A stretch of DNA of 64,000 nucleotides from Avena insularis (lineage: Eukaryota > Streptophyta > Magnoliopsida > Poales > Poaceae): contig CM042694.1 of the NCBI GenBank assembly GCA_023614405.1, positions 475,947,392-476,011,391 on the forward strand, in the 5' to 3' direction. Position numbers and translations under genes: made by a program. Shown in pieces: positions 22,991 through 35,345 of the stretch. Numbering within the stretch: position 1 is the stretch's first letter; every line of letters begins with the position of its first letter. The notes beneath the pieces were generated by a model. It had not been told where the DNA came from. It worked only from the letters and a program-made list of their open reading frames with translations, and made no database searches.

Positions 22991-24648
22991 AAACTTGGCG
23001 TTGGTTTCTTTCCGAAAGATCTTGGCGATGGACTCTGAGCTGCCGTAGTACCAAGGCATGTCCACCGAGGCAACACCTCCACAGCACAAGCATCACCACT
23101 ACTACAGTGACACTCCTTGTCGCTTCCCTAAAGGAATCCTTCACTACACGCACAAATCTCGTAGGAGACACAGTACCACATACTCAACATCACCACATCT
23201 CTGCAGCAGTACATCTTCAGAAGCATTCTTCACTTTGGTAAACACCAACAGAAAACACAGCGCGATGCGCTAGGATCAGACGACCACGGGCGGCGTCCAC
23301 GCGGCCTCTACGGGGCCGAGTCGGGGCAGACGGGGTGGGGACGGCGAGGGACAACCACGGCGGCAGGGCGGCTCGGCATTGACCGTGGCGGTGATAGAGG
23401 GCGCTCGCGGTGGCAGAGGAAGGCGTTGGGCCTGCGGAGACGAGGGAGCCAGGGGTTCGAGGAGGAGCTCGGCGGCACGCGGAGGTTGGCGGCCAGGCGG
23501 GATGGAGAGGAGCAGGGCCAGAGGTGCTCGGGGCAGAGGGCGTTGCAGCACAGGCGAGGTCGAAGACGGGATCACGGACGAGCGAGGCGAGGCAGGGCCT
23601 AGCGATGGAGGGAGGGGTCGTAGGAGCGGCCGCGGCAGCTGCTGATGGGCCAGAGCCGAGTGGCGCCTGCAGATGGAGGCGACGGGGCCGACGAGCTCAT
23701 GCTCGAGTAGGTGGCAGGGCGACGCGGCGACGGCAGGTTCCACGCGGCGAGGAGGAGCTTGACGCTAGCGAGGAAGACCGGAGGAGGCTCGTGGCGGGGA
23801 AGGGCGATCGGAGGACGATGGGCGAAGCGAGCGGGTCGGGTAGGTGGCGAAGGAGAGGGAGATCGCGAGCGTAGAGCGAGACGGGGTCGTGGGGATCTGT
23901 GCGGGGTGGGTGCTGCGTGCGTTGTACGCGGAAGAAGGTGGGGCCGGTTCGATGGGTGGTTGTCGGTCAGGGAGGAGTGGGTTCAGGGTGAGGCGTGCAA
24001 CGTGACAGGGGAAGTGCGGTGATTTGCGTGTGTAGTGCGGTAGTGTGTGCGCGTGCGTTGTGTACACCGGGGTGGGGGCATGCGGCGGGGTGAGGTGGGG
24101 CAGGCGGCAGCGTGGTGACGTCTGGGTGGGTCAGCGTCTGCGACGGTGGACGCGATGGACAAGGTCATGCGGGGGTGGTGGATTCGCGTGCGGTTGTGGC
24201 GCCTGGGAGCGTGTCGGTGGGGTGTGGCGGCTGGGTAGAAATTAGGTGGGATGGGTTTGGTCTAGGATTAGGTAGGGGTTAGATCTAGGGTTTGGCTGTT
24301 TTAGGGGTGGCCGGCTGGGCCGGATCGGGCCTGGCGGGCTGCCTCCTAAAAATAATCTAACTTTTTATTTATTATAAACAAGCCTTTGAGAAACTGTTTT
24401 TAGACAAGACAAAATAATCCAGAAAAGCCCGGTTTTAAAATTTGAGAAGAAGACGGGGTTATTTAGAAAACCAAAACTAGGCTTTTCGAAAATAGTTTTA
24501 GGCAAAACCATGCGTGATGACATGACGATGCTCAAATGCAATGTGGCATGATGACATGAGCATGCGGTCATGATGATGCAATGCACAAAAACACAGCGAT
24601 TTTCTAGTAGTGGTTTTTGCGGGATGCCAAAGGTTCTGGGATGTTACA

Positions 24649-25121
24649 CGCCTTCTTCTCGGGCAAGCCAGGAATTAGGTAAAAATGCATTTCCTCGTCA
24701 CTATTTCCCGGCACGATAGTAGCAACTATTTTGAATAGTTGCTCAACACAAAGCATTGGGTCTCTCACATCACCCTTAACGGTCAAGGTCCCACACATGG
24801 AGGGAATCTTGATGACGTTGTTGGCATGGTGGGTGACCACCATGAACCGGGCTAGGGAGGGTTTCCATAGAATACCGTTGTATGGCAAGGAAATGTCCGT
24901 AACATCGAAGATGACGTTCTCCGTGCCGTAGTTGTCCTTGGTGCTGAAAGTGACCGACAACTCGACCTTGACCCACGGTTGTGTAGCTCCAGGGTTTACA
25001 CCCTAGAAAGATCCCGTGACAGCAAGCTGGTCCTCCAGGATATGCAACTTTCCATCAACTTGGCGTAGAGAATGTTGAGGCTATCCCCTGACGTTGTTGA
25101 TGACCGGGGAGACCACCAATG
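24649..25121 (-). pseudogene. Protease remnant of element A (distal part)
   Basis: Minus-strand translation shows the C-terminal half of a Gypsy aspartic protease: VIFDVTDISLPYNGILWKPS then RFMVVTHHANNVIKIPS and GTLTVKGDVRD. This matches the usual FDV..(L)PYNAILGRPAL..FMAVPHH pattern with the conserved GRP changed to WKP. It continues the frame cut at 32,912 by the Copia element and is itself cut at 24,648 by the LTR-like unit (at GLPEKKA). Confidence 0.7.
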
Positions 25122-26858
25122 TGTTGGAAATATGCCCTAGAGACAAATAATAATATGGATTATTATCATATTTCATAAATTTTATGATTAGGTTTTATAT
25201 CATGCTATAACTCTATTGAAAGGAAATGTTAATACACGTGTGATATATAAGCAACCAGGAGTTCCCGGTAAATCTCTAGCCACCGGTTCATTGGTCAATA
25301 TATGATCAAGGTTTCCTGATCATGTGGCATTTATGCCAGTTGGAAATGGAGTCACCTAATTAAGAGAATGAGATGATGAACTATACCCAATCTAAGCATC
25401 ATGACCCTATCATGTCATGAAGTTCAAGTTACGATGATTAGGAGATGTAGTGTCTTGTTTCTTAGGTCGTGAGGCCATATCAATCACTGCCACCCGAGAA
25501 TACTTTGATAGCATCAAACGTCACTTGGTTAAACAGTGATCATAAAGGTGTATTCAGGTATTCATAGGGGCATGTAGAGGCATTATGTGTCAAGAGCGGG
25601 ATTTTTTCATCTGCGTGATGGAAAGATACTCAAGGGCCCACTCGGAAAAGTTGTATCCAATAGTTGCGCAGTGTGTGACTAGGTCACGAGGATATCACCT
25701 GTCGGAATGAGTTAAGTAGCATTTGTCGGTAATGAGATTGAACATGACATGGTGATATCATTAATCGGATCTCGGAAAATTCAAGTATCATAGAGACAAA
25801 AGGAACATGACACGACGTTCATGGTTCAACAACATAAATTCGTGAAATGCATAGGGGTCATCATGGGCATCTAGGTCCCGCTAATGATAATTGGTACGAG
25901 AGGGGTCTCGACCATGTATGGAGTGTTCCCAACCATGGGGTATCACGCTTAAGGGCTTGATGATGCTCAGGGATCGTTTTGGTATAGGTAGAATCGCCGA
26001 AGAATAGAAAGAGAGAAAACCAAAAGGGTTTCAGAAAGTCTGGAGGATGTCCGGAGTGGGTTGGAAGGAGTTCCATAGCCACGGAGGGTTGAATAATATG
26101 TAAGTAAATGTTAAATATTGGTTTAATCATTTATTTATATTTATTTAATAAAATAAAAGGAATTAAAAGGTCAAATTCACTATTGGGCCAAAATCCCTAA
26201 GGGAAAAAGGCCCATGAGGGAAAGACCAAAGGGAGGAAGGAGGGGAGGTTGCTGGCTAGGCCAAGGGACCCCAAGTGGGGCCCACTTGGGCCCTGGCCAG
26301 CAGCAGACAACCCTCTCTCTCCCCTCTCATTTGTTTAGTGCCTTTTCCCCTATATATTGAGAGGTATCTTGGAAAAATATATACACAATAATCAATAAAA
26401 GGTTCCCTCTCTTTTGGGGAGACCTCTAGTTGATACTCTCTCTGTCCTGTGACCATGGTCCCAAATCTGGATTGCACGAATAGGAGACTTCTTCACCGTG
26501 GAGCGCCACCGCACTGCAGGATTCGGATCTAGAAGGTCTACTTCCACAATTGATGTTGGATCCCAGGAGCAGGAGTCATCGTCAGGCACCGAACGTGTGT
26601 AACTCCCCACGAGGTGCAACACTTGGGGCACTAGGAGTCATTAGAGCCGCAAGAGCCATCAGACATCAACATGACCCCGAAGCCGGCGTCGATACGACTA
26701 CATCGGCCATGCTCTTCCGAGCATTGACAATGCTTTTCGATCTTCAAGTGTAAGTTCACGAAAATCCCCTCCCGTTACTGCATTACTAATAGATAGATCC
26801 TAGCATTAGGGTTATTGGCGTAGGAAAAATTTATTGTTTTTAGGCACGAACCCCTATA
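25122..26858 (+). repeat. 5' LTR of the Copia element
   Basis: Starts TGTTGGAAATATGCCCTAG and ends CCCCTATA (CA mutated to TA). TATATATT lies at 26,351-26,358, near the expected transcription start zone. Confidence 0.9.
26351..26358 (+). promoter_or_regulatory. TATA box of Copia 5' LTR
   Basis: CCCCTATATATTGAGAGG. The identical block is found in the 3' LTR at about 32,404-32,420. Confidence 0.5.
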
Positions 26859-26859
26859 G

Positions 26860-26874
26860 TGTTATCAGAGCTAG
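26860..26874 (+). other. Primer-binding site of the Copia element
   Basis: TGTTATCAGAGCTAG is one base from the initiator tRNA-Met PBS TGGTATCAGAGC used by Angela/BARE-type Copia elements. Confidence 0.8.
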
Positions 26875-27933
26875 ATCTATGTGTAGTATTACTAGTACGG
26901 GTAGAACACACGAGTTGCAGCGTGTGTTTGATCTTATAATTGTTATCCTCCCATGTGTATTTGTGCATACCGCAGTAATGCTTGATGAAGCGGCCTCCAA
27001 CCGACTTTACGCGTTCATTCGCGAGACTGGTCCATACTTTACATACGGCTTGTACCGTATAAAGTGGCTTTGGGGGTGTCTGTCTCTCTCGCATTTAGTT
27101 GGTATGCCAGTTGCAACAGAGAGCCCCGGAAGGGGTGTAGTATAGACAACTATTCGATCGGCATTGTGGTTGAAGTTCTTAGGTAGAACGATTCTTGTGC
27201 AAAAGCCCTAATAGCCACATAAAACATGCAAAGATAAAGTAGAGGCGTCTAACTTTGTTTTACAGGGGCGTTGTGATGTGGTATGGTCATAGGCAAGGTA
27301 AAGTAGTTTACTTTATGTTGCTAAGTAGTATAATAGTCATGGTGATGGTGGACTACAAGACCGGAGATGCCAGAACCCCAGTGCCCATGGCACCGAAACC
27401 CTGGCGCCGGATCCAGAGACATGGGACGGAGATCATTTACACTCAATGTTTATTGTATGTACATATTATTGTGTGCTAGTATTAGATACTTGACGGTAGC
27501 CTTATAAGATGATCCCTGAAAAATACCAACGAAAGTGTTCTCCCTTAGTGTGCACCACCAAGATAATTCTCTGTTATGAGGCAGGTCGTGATGATCGGGT
27601 GTCAGACATATCTGCATTCGCATACGGTGGGTGTAAGCCATGTTGCATATCAAATACATGTAAGGTTGAGTTCGAGAGCCTAGCATGTGTAGACATGGCC
27701 TCGAAACATGGATGATTGGAAGATCGAGCATGAGTCGCATGAATGATGTGATCAACGCTTCAACATCCACCTTTGCAACTATATCGTTGATCGTGACGAT
27801 CGGGGTGGGGTAGTGAATGGGGATCGTGTAATCACTAAAACCCTTTTGGAAATAGCAGATTTAGTGGAGTTCTTGTTTAACTCATATAATTATAAACTTA
27901 GTCTAAAATCCTTTTGTAATTGTAAATGTAGAA

Positions 27934-28482
27934 ATGGCTCGCCATGAAGCTTCCTTTGAGATCACTGAATGGGTAGTTGCTAAAAATCTTAGACTTGATG
28001 GATCCAACTTCCCTGATTGGCTTGTGCGTCTGAATGATCTCCTTACTAAGAACAACATGGTAGATTACATACGCCTCACAGTGGATTTGGCCGAGCCAGA
28101 TGACTATGAGACCCCACGAGAACGGGCAGACTGCCATTTTCGGCAAGGGATGTCCACTTGCATTCAAGTGATAGTGCACTACAGGATGGTGAATGAACTG
28201 CATCCCCTCATGGGTGATCTTGACCCATATGCGATGGTGGATCAGTTGAGAGCGGAGTTCGTAAACCATGTGCGTATGTGGAAGCACGAGCTGCTCGGAG
28301 ATTTCCTTTCCATACAGATGGAGGAACACACTTGTCTAGAGAGTCACCTGGAGCACATGCATGATGCACACATGAGACTGATTTACTTCGTGGACTACTG
28401 GATGATCGACTCCTTTGCGATAGGCATATTGCTTCGGTTGCTGCCCCCAGCTATGAAGGATACATCCGGACTTGCATCATGA
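27934..28482 (+). CDS. Copia Gag-like protein (182 aa)
   Basis: ATG at 27,934 opens MARHEASFEITEWVVAKNLR; the stop is TGA at 28,480-28,482. The N-terminal NLRLDGSNFPDWLVRLNDLL and the mid part with DQLRAEFVNHVRMWKHELLG and LEHMHDAHMRLIYFVDYW follow the UBN2/Copia-Gag pattern (a substrate-like W, then a helical capsid domain). It is shorter than usual Copia Gag, and no CCHC zinc knuckle follows. A second frame starts at 28,479 (MSSDTETLDFHEFILRFKNV), overlapping the stop, and looks like the continuation of the same Gag domain after a frameshift. The ORF is thus probably slightly damaged. It is the only coding capacity of this element. Confidence 0.75.
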   Translation: MARHEASFEITEWVVAKNLRLDGSNFPDWLVRLNDLLTKNNMVDYIRLTVDLAEPDDYETPRERADCHFRQGMSTCIQVIVHYRMVNELHPLMGDLDPYAMVDQLRAEFVNHVRMWKHELLGDFLSIQMEEHTCLESHLEHMHDAHMRLIYFVDYWMIDSFAIGILLRLLPPAMKDTSGLAS

Positions 28483-28719
28483 GCAGTGATACGGAAACAC
28501 TGGATTTCCATGAGTTCATATTACGTTTCAAGAACGTGAAGGTTGAACCCATTGCCGGAGAGGTCATCGATGATCAAGGTATATATGATATATGGTTTTC
28601 TAAATGTTATAATCTTGTTGCAGTATTGAAGTATCTGATACTTGTTCTGTTTTGTGAAAACAGGTCCTTCTGCATGAGAGCTGCTTGCTGGAGAGGAGGT
28701 GACATTGTGTCTTGATGGC

Positions 28720-31130
28720 GAGCATCATGACGATGGCCGACGACACTCTCCCTCGACATTTATCATTTAGTTTATTGTTTTGGATAATTATTGTACTCGA
28801 TGGATTGTGAACTTCTTTAGTGTGTCTCACACTTAGTGAGACGATTATTCATATGAGCTTGTAACAAACAGTTGTTTCACTTTTATGAATGATTTCTATT
28901 TGTGTGCATATGTTGTTCGATTATGTGTGAATTATCTATGTTGTGAAACTAATTTATAATGCATGAACATTTGTAAAATATTGAAATGCCTTGAAAATAC
29001 CCAAGTTAATGATATATTCATTTTGAATGAAACCATTGTTTGAAATTCAAAGTTATGTTGACAAATATGTGAAAGTCATTTGATATCTTGTCACATATAA
29101 ATCATGCCCAAGTTTGGTAGATAACTGAAACACCGCGTATTGTATGAGTACAAAGTGTTTGATGAATTGTTGAAAGGAAATACATATTCGATGTACTGTA
29201 TTTCAACAAAGTGGTGATTATCATTTTGTGATTGTTGAATTTTGTAAAGGAGTTTACCAAATGAAAGATAAGCATGAAACCATTTGATATGATCAAAGAA
29301 TTTCAGCATCAAAGGATGTTGAAAATAAAAGAGAGTCAAATTACTATGATTTGATCAATAGTGATAAGATTCGACGTTATATGATTGGCATAAAGACTTG
29401 TGAAATGCGGTGCATTTTGATATGTTGAAATGCAAAGCATCACATTGTGATAGTTGATATTAAGTGGGTGAATAGATGGCACCAAATAAATCATTGTAGT
29501 GTTAATGTAAAGACCATTAGTTGGAAATAGCAAACACTCATTTAGATTATAAAGTGAACCATCTGAAATTTGTGAGATCGGCACCATATCTTGTATGGAT
29601 TGTCGTGGAAGTTTTGGAGTTATTTGATATCTCTAAAGCAACAACGAACAAGTCCTTGTAGAGTATACATTGGAAACTTTGAATACAAAATCCATGGATA
29701 AGACCAAAAGATGGGCAAAACTAGTATTGCAGAAATTTTGGTGTATTCTCGAGGAAAACTATGTTCTCGACAATGAAGCTAACAAAAGATAGTGAAAGCA
29801 CGATGAAGGAACATAACCCTGCATCAGAGTGTTCAGAAGCGCAATGGAACCTGTTCCAGAACACGTCTCTTCATAAAGGAAATGATCAATGATAATGATC
29901 ATTGTGTCTTCCCCACTAGTGTTTTTACTACATGAAGTAGGATTCGCAAATGTACCCTACATCTTGTATGGAGACATTTAATATGACATACCTACAAACT
30001 ACAAAGGAAGTGATGGTAAACTAAATTTACGAGGAATCCTAGAAGTAAATTTCACTCAAAGATCAGAAAGTAAAGTGTTAATATAAATATTGTTAAGTAA
30101 AGGGGGTTACTTTATTTTTCCAAAATATAAGTCTCAAACTCGAATATGTAGGAAACATATTTTGAGTGAGAGCTTAATGCTAATTCTTATGTGTATATGA
30201 CACATTAAGAATAAAAGCGCAAGTACTAATAAATAATGATTTATAGGGATTAAAAGTTGAAAGTAAGTATATTACAATATTATGTTGGAATATGTTCCTA
30301 AAGGAGATTCTGAAGAAGTTTCGGAATAGGAATTGATGAAGGAATAGTCCTTAATCCTTCGAATTAAGGAATGACATTGAGTACGACATCAATGGTTGAA
30401 AGAAAGAAAATGATGATCATCATCCACTATGTTTTGACATAGGGTATATCTTAGAAACCATGATGAGAACTCAACATAATATATGATCCAAGAAGAAACG
30501 TTCGGAAGTGATTAAATGTGAATCACTGAACATTGAGCTAAGTTTTGTCTACAGTGTCTGATGAGAACTATAGACATATTTTCCAAATCCATGTAGGATG
30601 ACACACCTTAAAGCATAATGGGTTATGTTATAAGGGCATATGTTGACCTTAAAAGATTGGAAATCTCTGCATTGAAATACCGTTTTAAGTCAAAGAGGAA
30701 GCATGGTGAAAAAACATCAAAAAATGCACATGGTGCACTAGTGTTTCGATAACTACATTTCAAATAAAAGTATAAGGATACTACCTGAAGTGATGTATGA
30801 TATTATGGCTAGACAAGCTCGTCTTTTCATAGAGAGTGTGTTATAGGGCACATTGCCCACGAGAAAGTTCGCATTGACTGATCTGACGTCAATGCTGGCT
30901 CCTAGAAGCTGACCTCACTCTGTTGCCATAATTACTATACATACACAAGATGTTATCATAAGATGATAAAATATTAATGTCAATTAAGGTGACATTAGTA
31001 AGTTGCAAAGGATATGAGGGGCTGTAAAATCTAGACCACAGACTCAACCTGTTCCATGAGCAAGCATGATCAGAAGTACCAGGTTTGTGGTGCTGATGAT
31101 TCGTAAACAAATGCAGCTAGTTTATTTGTA
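28720..31130. other. Non-coding interior of the Copia element
   Basis: About 2.4 kb of AT-rich sequence where a complete Copia would have integrase and RT. I see no GAG-pre-integrase, DDE or YVDD motif on either strand. Confidence 0.65.
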
Positions 31131-31140
31131 CTCTAGTGCA

Positions 31141-31150
31141 AGTGGGAGAC
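31141..31150 (+). other. Polypurine tract of the Copia element
   Basis: AGTGGGAGAC lies directly before the 3' LTR, as in the truncated relative at 554-563. Confidence 0.7.
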
Positions 31151-32911
31151 TATTGGAAATATGCCCTATAGAAAAATAATAATATGGATTATTATCATAT
31201 TTCATAAAGTTTATGATTAGGTTTTATATCATGCTATAACTATATTAAAAGGCAACATCAATACATGTGTGATATATAAACAACCAGAAGTTCTCGGTGA
31301 ATCTCTAGTCACTGGTTCATTGGTCACAAAACAGATGATCAAGGTTTCCTGATCATGTGGCATTTATGCCAGTTGGAAATGGAGTCACCTCATTAAGAGA
31401 ATGAGATGATGAACTGTACCCAATATAAGCATCGTGACCCGATCATGTCATGAAGTTCAAGTTACGATGATTAGGAGACATAGTGTCTTGTTTCTTAGAT
31501 CGTGAGGCCATATCAATCACTATTACCCAAGAATACTTTGATAGCATCAAACTTCACTTGGTTAAATTGTGATCATAAAGGTGTCTTCAGGTATTCAGAG
31601 GGGCATGTAGAGGCATTATGTGTCAAGAGCGGGATTTGTCCATCCGCGTGACAGAAAGATACTCAAGGGTCCACTTAGAAAAGTTATATCCAATAGCTGC
31701 GCAGCGTGTGACTAGGTCACGGGGATATCACTTGTCGGAACGAGTTAAGTAGCATTTGTCGGTAACGAGATTAAACATGATATGTTGATGTCATTAATAA
31801 GATCTTGGACAATGCAAGTATCGCAGAGACGAAAGGAACATGACACAACATTCATGGTTTAATCCCATAAATTCATGGAATGCACAAGGGTCATCATGGG
31901 CATCTAGGTTCCGCTGATGATCATTGGTACAAGAGGGGTCTCGACCATGTCTAGAGTGTTCCCGAACTGCGGGGTATCACACTTAAGGGCTTGATGATGC
32001 TCGGAGATTGTTTTAGTATCGGTAGAATCACCGAAGAATAGAAAGAGAGAAAACCGAAAGGGTTTCAGAAAGTCTGGAGGATGTCCGGAGTGGGGTGGAA
32101 GGAGTTCCATAGCCAAGAAGGGTTAAATAATATGTAAGTAAATGTGAAATATTGATTTAATCATTTATTTATATTTATTTAATAAAATAAAAGGTCAAAT
32201 TCACTATTGGGCCAAAATCCCTAAGGGAAAAAGGCCCATGAGGGAAAGACGAAAGGGAGAAAGGAGGGGAGGTGGCCGGCTAGGCCAAGGGACCCCACGT
32301 GGGGCCCACTTAGGCCCTGGACGGTGCCGGCCAGCCCCCCTCTCTCCCCTCTCCTTTGTTAAGTCCCACATTGCTAAGCTAATTAGCTATGTGGTGCCTT
32401 TTCCCCTATATATTGAGAGGTATCTTGTGAAAATAAATACACAATAATCAATAAAAGGTTCCCTCTCTTTTGGGGAGACCTCCAGTTGATACTCTCTCTC
32501 TCTCTCCCGTGACCGTGGTCCCAAGCCTGTACTCCGCAAATAGGAGACTTCTTCATCGTGGAGCGCCGTCGCGCTGCGGGATTCGGATCCACAAGGTCTA
32601 CTTCCGCAACTGCTGCTGGATCCCAGGAGCGGGAGTCATCGTCAGACACCAGACATGTGTAACTCCCCACGAGGTGCAACACTTGGCGCACTAGGAGTCA
32701 TCAGAGCCGCAGGAGCCATCGGACTTCAACATGTTCCCGAGGTCAGCGTCAGTACAACTACATCAGCCACACTCTCCCGAGCGCATACAATGCTTTTCGG
32801 TCTTCAAGGGTAAGTTCACGAAAAGCCTTCCGTTACTGCATTACTAATAGATAGATCCTAGCATTAGGGTTCTCGGTGTAGGAAAATTTTATTCAGGCGT
32901 GAACCCCTACA
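31151..32911 (+). repeat. 3' LTR of the Copia element
   Basis: Starts TATTGGAAATATGCCCTATAG (TG mutated to TA) and ends CCCCTACA. It is followed by the TSD CAATG. By eye it is roughly 90% identical to the 5' LTR over the first few hundred bases. Confidence 0.9.
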
Positions 32912-35290
32912 CAATGGTAGCGTGCTGACCCTGTGACACGATCTGGGTGATCACCTGCGTCGAAGGTGATAGGCATGTGAGACCACCTCAGGGGTCGCTG
33001 TGCCTCTGGGGTGGGTACCATTGTGCAAAATTCATGGGAACGAAATGGTGTATGCTCCCCCGTGAACGAATGCACAGTCCTTTTCCTCCTAGTACTAGCC
33101 ATACCCATCGGGGCCCTCCTGGCCCAGCTCCTAAGCTCCTTCTTCGTTGCGCGGCCCGGGGGTTGTGTTGCCATGGCCCCCTCCATGCCTTCCTCGTCCT
33201 CCGCCTCAACCTCCATCATCTCCACCCTCGCAGCATCCTCCACGGCTTTCGGGGCAATTCCGCGCCATATGCCCAGGCTGCCCGTACTGGTAGTAGTTCC
33301 CGAAGGGAGTGTTAGCCCCCTGTTCGGCGAAACACTTCTTCCTAGCGTCCTCAAGGCCCCGCACGAAATGGAAATCCCGAGCATCATGATGGCTAGACTC
33401 GTGCAACAGGCACCAAGTCTCGGCAGCCGGTTTCGCAACCGCCACCTCCTCGGCTGTATTCTCCTTCTTCTTACTCCCCAAGGGAGCGCCTTGTTCGATC
33501 GCCAGAACCTGGCGGGCATCACTCTTTCACGCCTTGTCATTCTTCCTGAAGAACTCCCGGGATCAGCATTACCCTCCACCGCCTTAGAGGCAACCTCAGG
33601 TGCAAGGCGCCATTCCTCAGCCAGTGAGTAGAGGTCAGCCAAGGCCCAAAGGTGGTGGGTGGTCTTGATAGGATGCATGCTGAGTTCTTCCCGTATCTTG
33701 CGGTCATTGACGTTCATGAGGAATGCACCAATGATGGCGGCATCCTACGCTTCTGGGATGGTGTGGGAGACTTGTGGGAAACACGACATAAAGTGGCGCA
33801 GATGCTTGTCCTCCCCTTGAACCACAACGTGGAGCTGGATGAGCGTCCCCGGGCGCTTCAAGATGCCCTGGAACGCACTTACAAAACAGACGTAGAGTTA
33901 CCCCACTTTCGGATCGACTCTTGCGGGAGGTTCATCAGCCATGATAGGGCCATGCCCTTTAGCCCCATGGAAAACTAGTTTGACATGTCTTTCTCGCTAG
34001 CACCAGCTGCGGCCATGGCGATGCAGTACATTTGCAAGAACTCCTTTGGGTTGGTGTTACCTTCGTACTTGACGGGGATGACGGGGCGGAACTTGGGCGG
34101 CCACACCATATGCCTCAGGGCAAGGGTATAGGCCAAGCAACCGCCACCATACTCTAAGGTCGTCCTTCTAGCCTCTGCAGCATTTTGCGGGTTTAGATCC
34201 ACACCCGCGGCTTGGTTGCGCAGCTGCTGGAGGTACTCTCTGATGAGCGCCTCGTTGGCTGTAGCTGAATCATGATGTGGTCCATCCGCGTAGTCATGCG
34301 TGGGGTTGGCTGAGGATCCCACCGACATACAGTCTGCGTCGGCTTTCCCAGGAGGTCTAGCCCTCGGGTGCGCTTCCACTCGCTCCTGACCTTCCCGCCT
34401 GTCATCCCTAGGCCCACTAGCCCCTAGTCCAGTAGCAGCGGGTGGAGCCTACAGTTGTAGGGAGGGGACCTATGGCTGCCCTCTGACAGGTGGGGCTTGC
34501 TCGGGCCCACGTCCTAGTCTATGGTGGGATAGGGAGTGCGCACGGGTGGTCTCTAGATGTTGTCTAACAGCCTCCATGTGAGCTTCCACCTCTTCTCTCC
34601 AAGCTGCAAACTCTACCGTCCCTGACGTCGGGGGATACCGGATAAAGGCCACGATGGCAACCATGGCCTCGTGCTAGGTGCGGTTCCCCTTGAGATGAGG
34701 AGCAGTTTGTCTGTTGTTGCCTGGTGCCACATGGTGAGCTCCGTGTGACAGGCCTATAGCGGACAGTGCGTGCCGCAGCGGCGTGGGACCTCCCATGGGG
34801 AGAGCGCCCCACCTTAACTGACGGTGGGCACGTAGTTTCTTGCACCCGCGAGATGCTCTGCCTGCCCGGCGACGCCTTCTGTGCCACCAGGAGGCACGCT
34901 CCCGCCGGAGGCGCCTCCTGCACCACCGTGGGGAATGCTCCCACCGGAAGCTCCTCCTGCGCCACCGGGAGGGAGGCCTTCAGTGGCAGCGCCGCCTGCG
35001 CCACCCGGGTGTACTCCTTCGCGTGTCGCCACATCCTTTGTGGGTGACAACCGTGGCTGGTTGGATGCAGTGGGCAAAGGCTGAGGTTGAGCGTTGTGAC
35101 CGCCCGTGGTGTCCATCTGCTGTGCATGCAACTCAGTAACCGCGCCCACGGCCAGGTCCGGTTCACGCGGCCGAGTGTGCGTAGCTGGAGTCTCCATGGT
35201 GGTCGCGCTCGCCCCAACAACTCCAGTTTCTTTCTTGGCCGCCATGCCTGGTGCCGGTGCTAACGATGCTGCCGATGATGATTCTAGCAC
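32912..35290 (-). pseudogene. gag and start of protease, element A
   Basis: Minus-strand pieces in order: a Gag leader (from 35,290, MLESSSAASLAPAPGMAAKK) with a Pro/Gly/Ala-rich repeat; a capsid core (34,379-33,975: VWPPKFRPVIPVKYEGNTNP, EFLQMYCIAMAAAGASEKDM); and a helical part at 33,717 (MNVNDRKIREELSMHPIKTT). Next comes a zinc-knuckle remnant (GNYYQYGQPGHMARNCPE at about 33,240-33,290, where two Cys positions read Tyr). It ends with a protease start (ITFDAGDHPD) that is cut by the Copia insertion. Several frameshifts separate the pieces. Gag would coat the element RNA, but no intact product is expected. Confidence 0.75.
34870..35035 (-). repeat. Pro/Gly/Ala minisatellite in gag of element A
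   Basis: About four copies of a 39-42-bp unit encode variants of PPGGAGGASGGSV on the minus strand. Units such as CCTCCTGCACCACCGTGGGG and CCTCCTGCGCCACCGGGAGG recur on the plus strand. Confidence 0.7.
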
Positions 35291-35317
35291 CGATGAAGGC
35301 GATTGCTAAGGTCAAAT

Positions 35318-35345
35318 CACTAGCGCCCCTACCTGGCACACCATA
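35318..35345 (-). other. Primer-binding-site region of element A
   Basis: Directly inside the 5' LTR, the minus strand reads TATGGTGTGCCAGGTAGGGG. TGGTG(C/T)GCCAGGTAGGGG is a form of PBS-like leader seen in several grass Gypsy elements; the matching tRNA is not identified here. Confidence 0.45.

Larger units (their letters stand above)
20173..24648 (-). repeat. 4.5-kb LTR-like unit, TGTAACA...TGTTACA
   Basis: Bounded by TGTAACACCCTC on the left and GGATGTTACA on the right, that is, LTR-like TG..CA with short inverted ends. The size is in the range of the very long LTRs of some Triticeae Gypsy/LARD elements. No coding domain is found. A GC- and CpG-rich block (about 23,280-24,290) gives many long open frames on both strands that look compositional. 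Flanks are GGTTC and CGCCT, so there is no TSD. On the right it interrupts the protease frame of element A. It may be a solo LTR that has lost a flank, or one end of a deleted element; orientation is tentative. Confidence 0.5.
25122..32911 (+). mobile_element. Complete Copia element, gag only (non-autonomous)
   Basis: LTRs at 25,122-26,858 and 31,151-32,911, with a perfect 5-bp TSD CAATG at 25,117-25,121 and 32,912-32,916. A tRNA-Met-type PBS (GTTATCAGAGCTAG) follows the 5' LTR, and AGTGGGAGAC precedes the 3' LTR. The internal region (4.3 kb) holds one gag-like ORF (27,934-28,482) and then about 2.6 kb with no protease, integrase or reverse transcriptase frame. It would depend on enzymes from a related full element. 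The two LTRs differ at many sites, so the insertion is not recent. Confidence 0.9.

Noticed and set aside
22560..23240. 223-codon plus-strand open frame as a gene
   Set aside because: Made of degenerate GATCTTG/GGATCC-type repeats that keep several frames open at once, with no recognisable domain.
23276..24245. Many long open frames on both strands in a GC-rich block
   Set aside because: Overlapping frames on both strands rich in Arg, Pro, Gly and Ala reflect composition. There are no domains or splice logic, and the block lies inside an LTR-like unit.
20173..24648. Helitron interpretation of the 4.5-kb unit
   Set aside because: The ends are TGTAACA/TGTTACA, not 5'-TC and CTRR-3' with a terminal hairpin, and the flanks are not A/T.
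32947..33650. Plus-strand open frames opposite the gag of element A
   Set aside because: They mirror the minus-strand Gag/zinc-knuckle remnant; a coding signal is found only on the minus strand.
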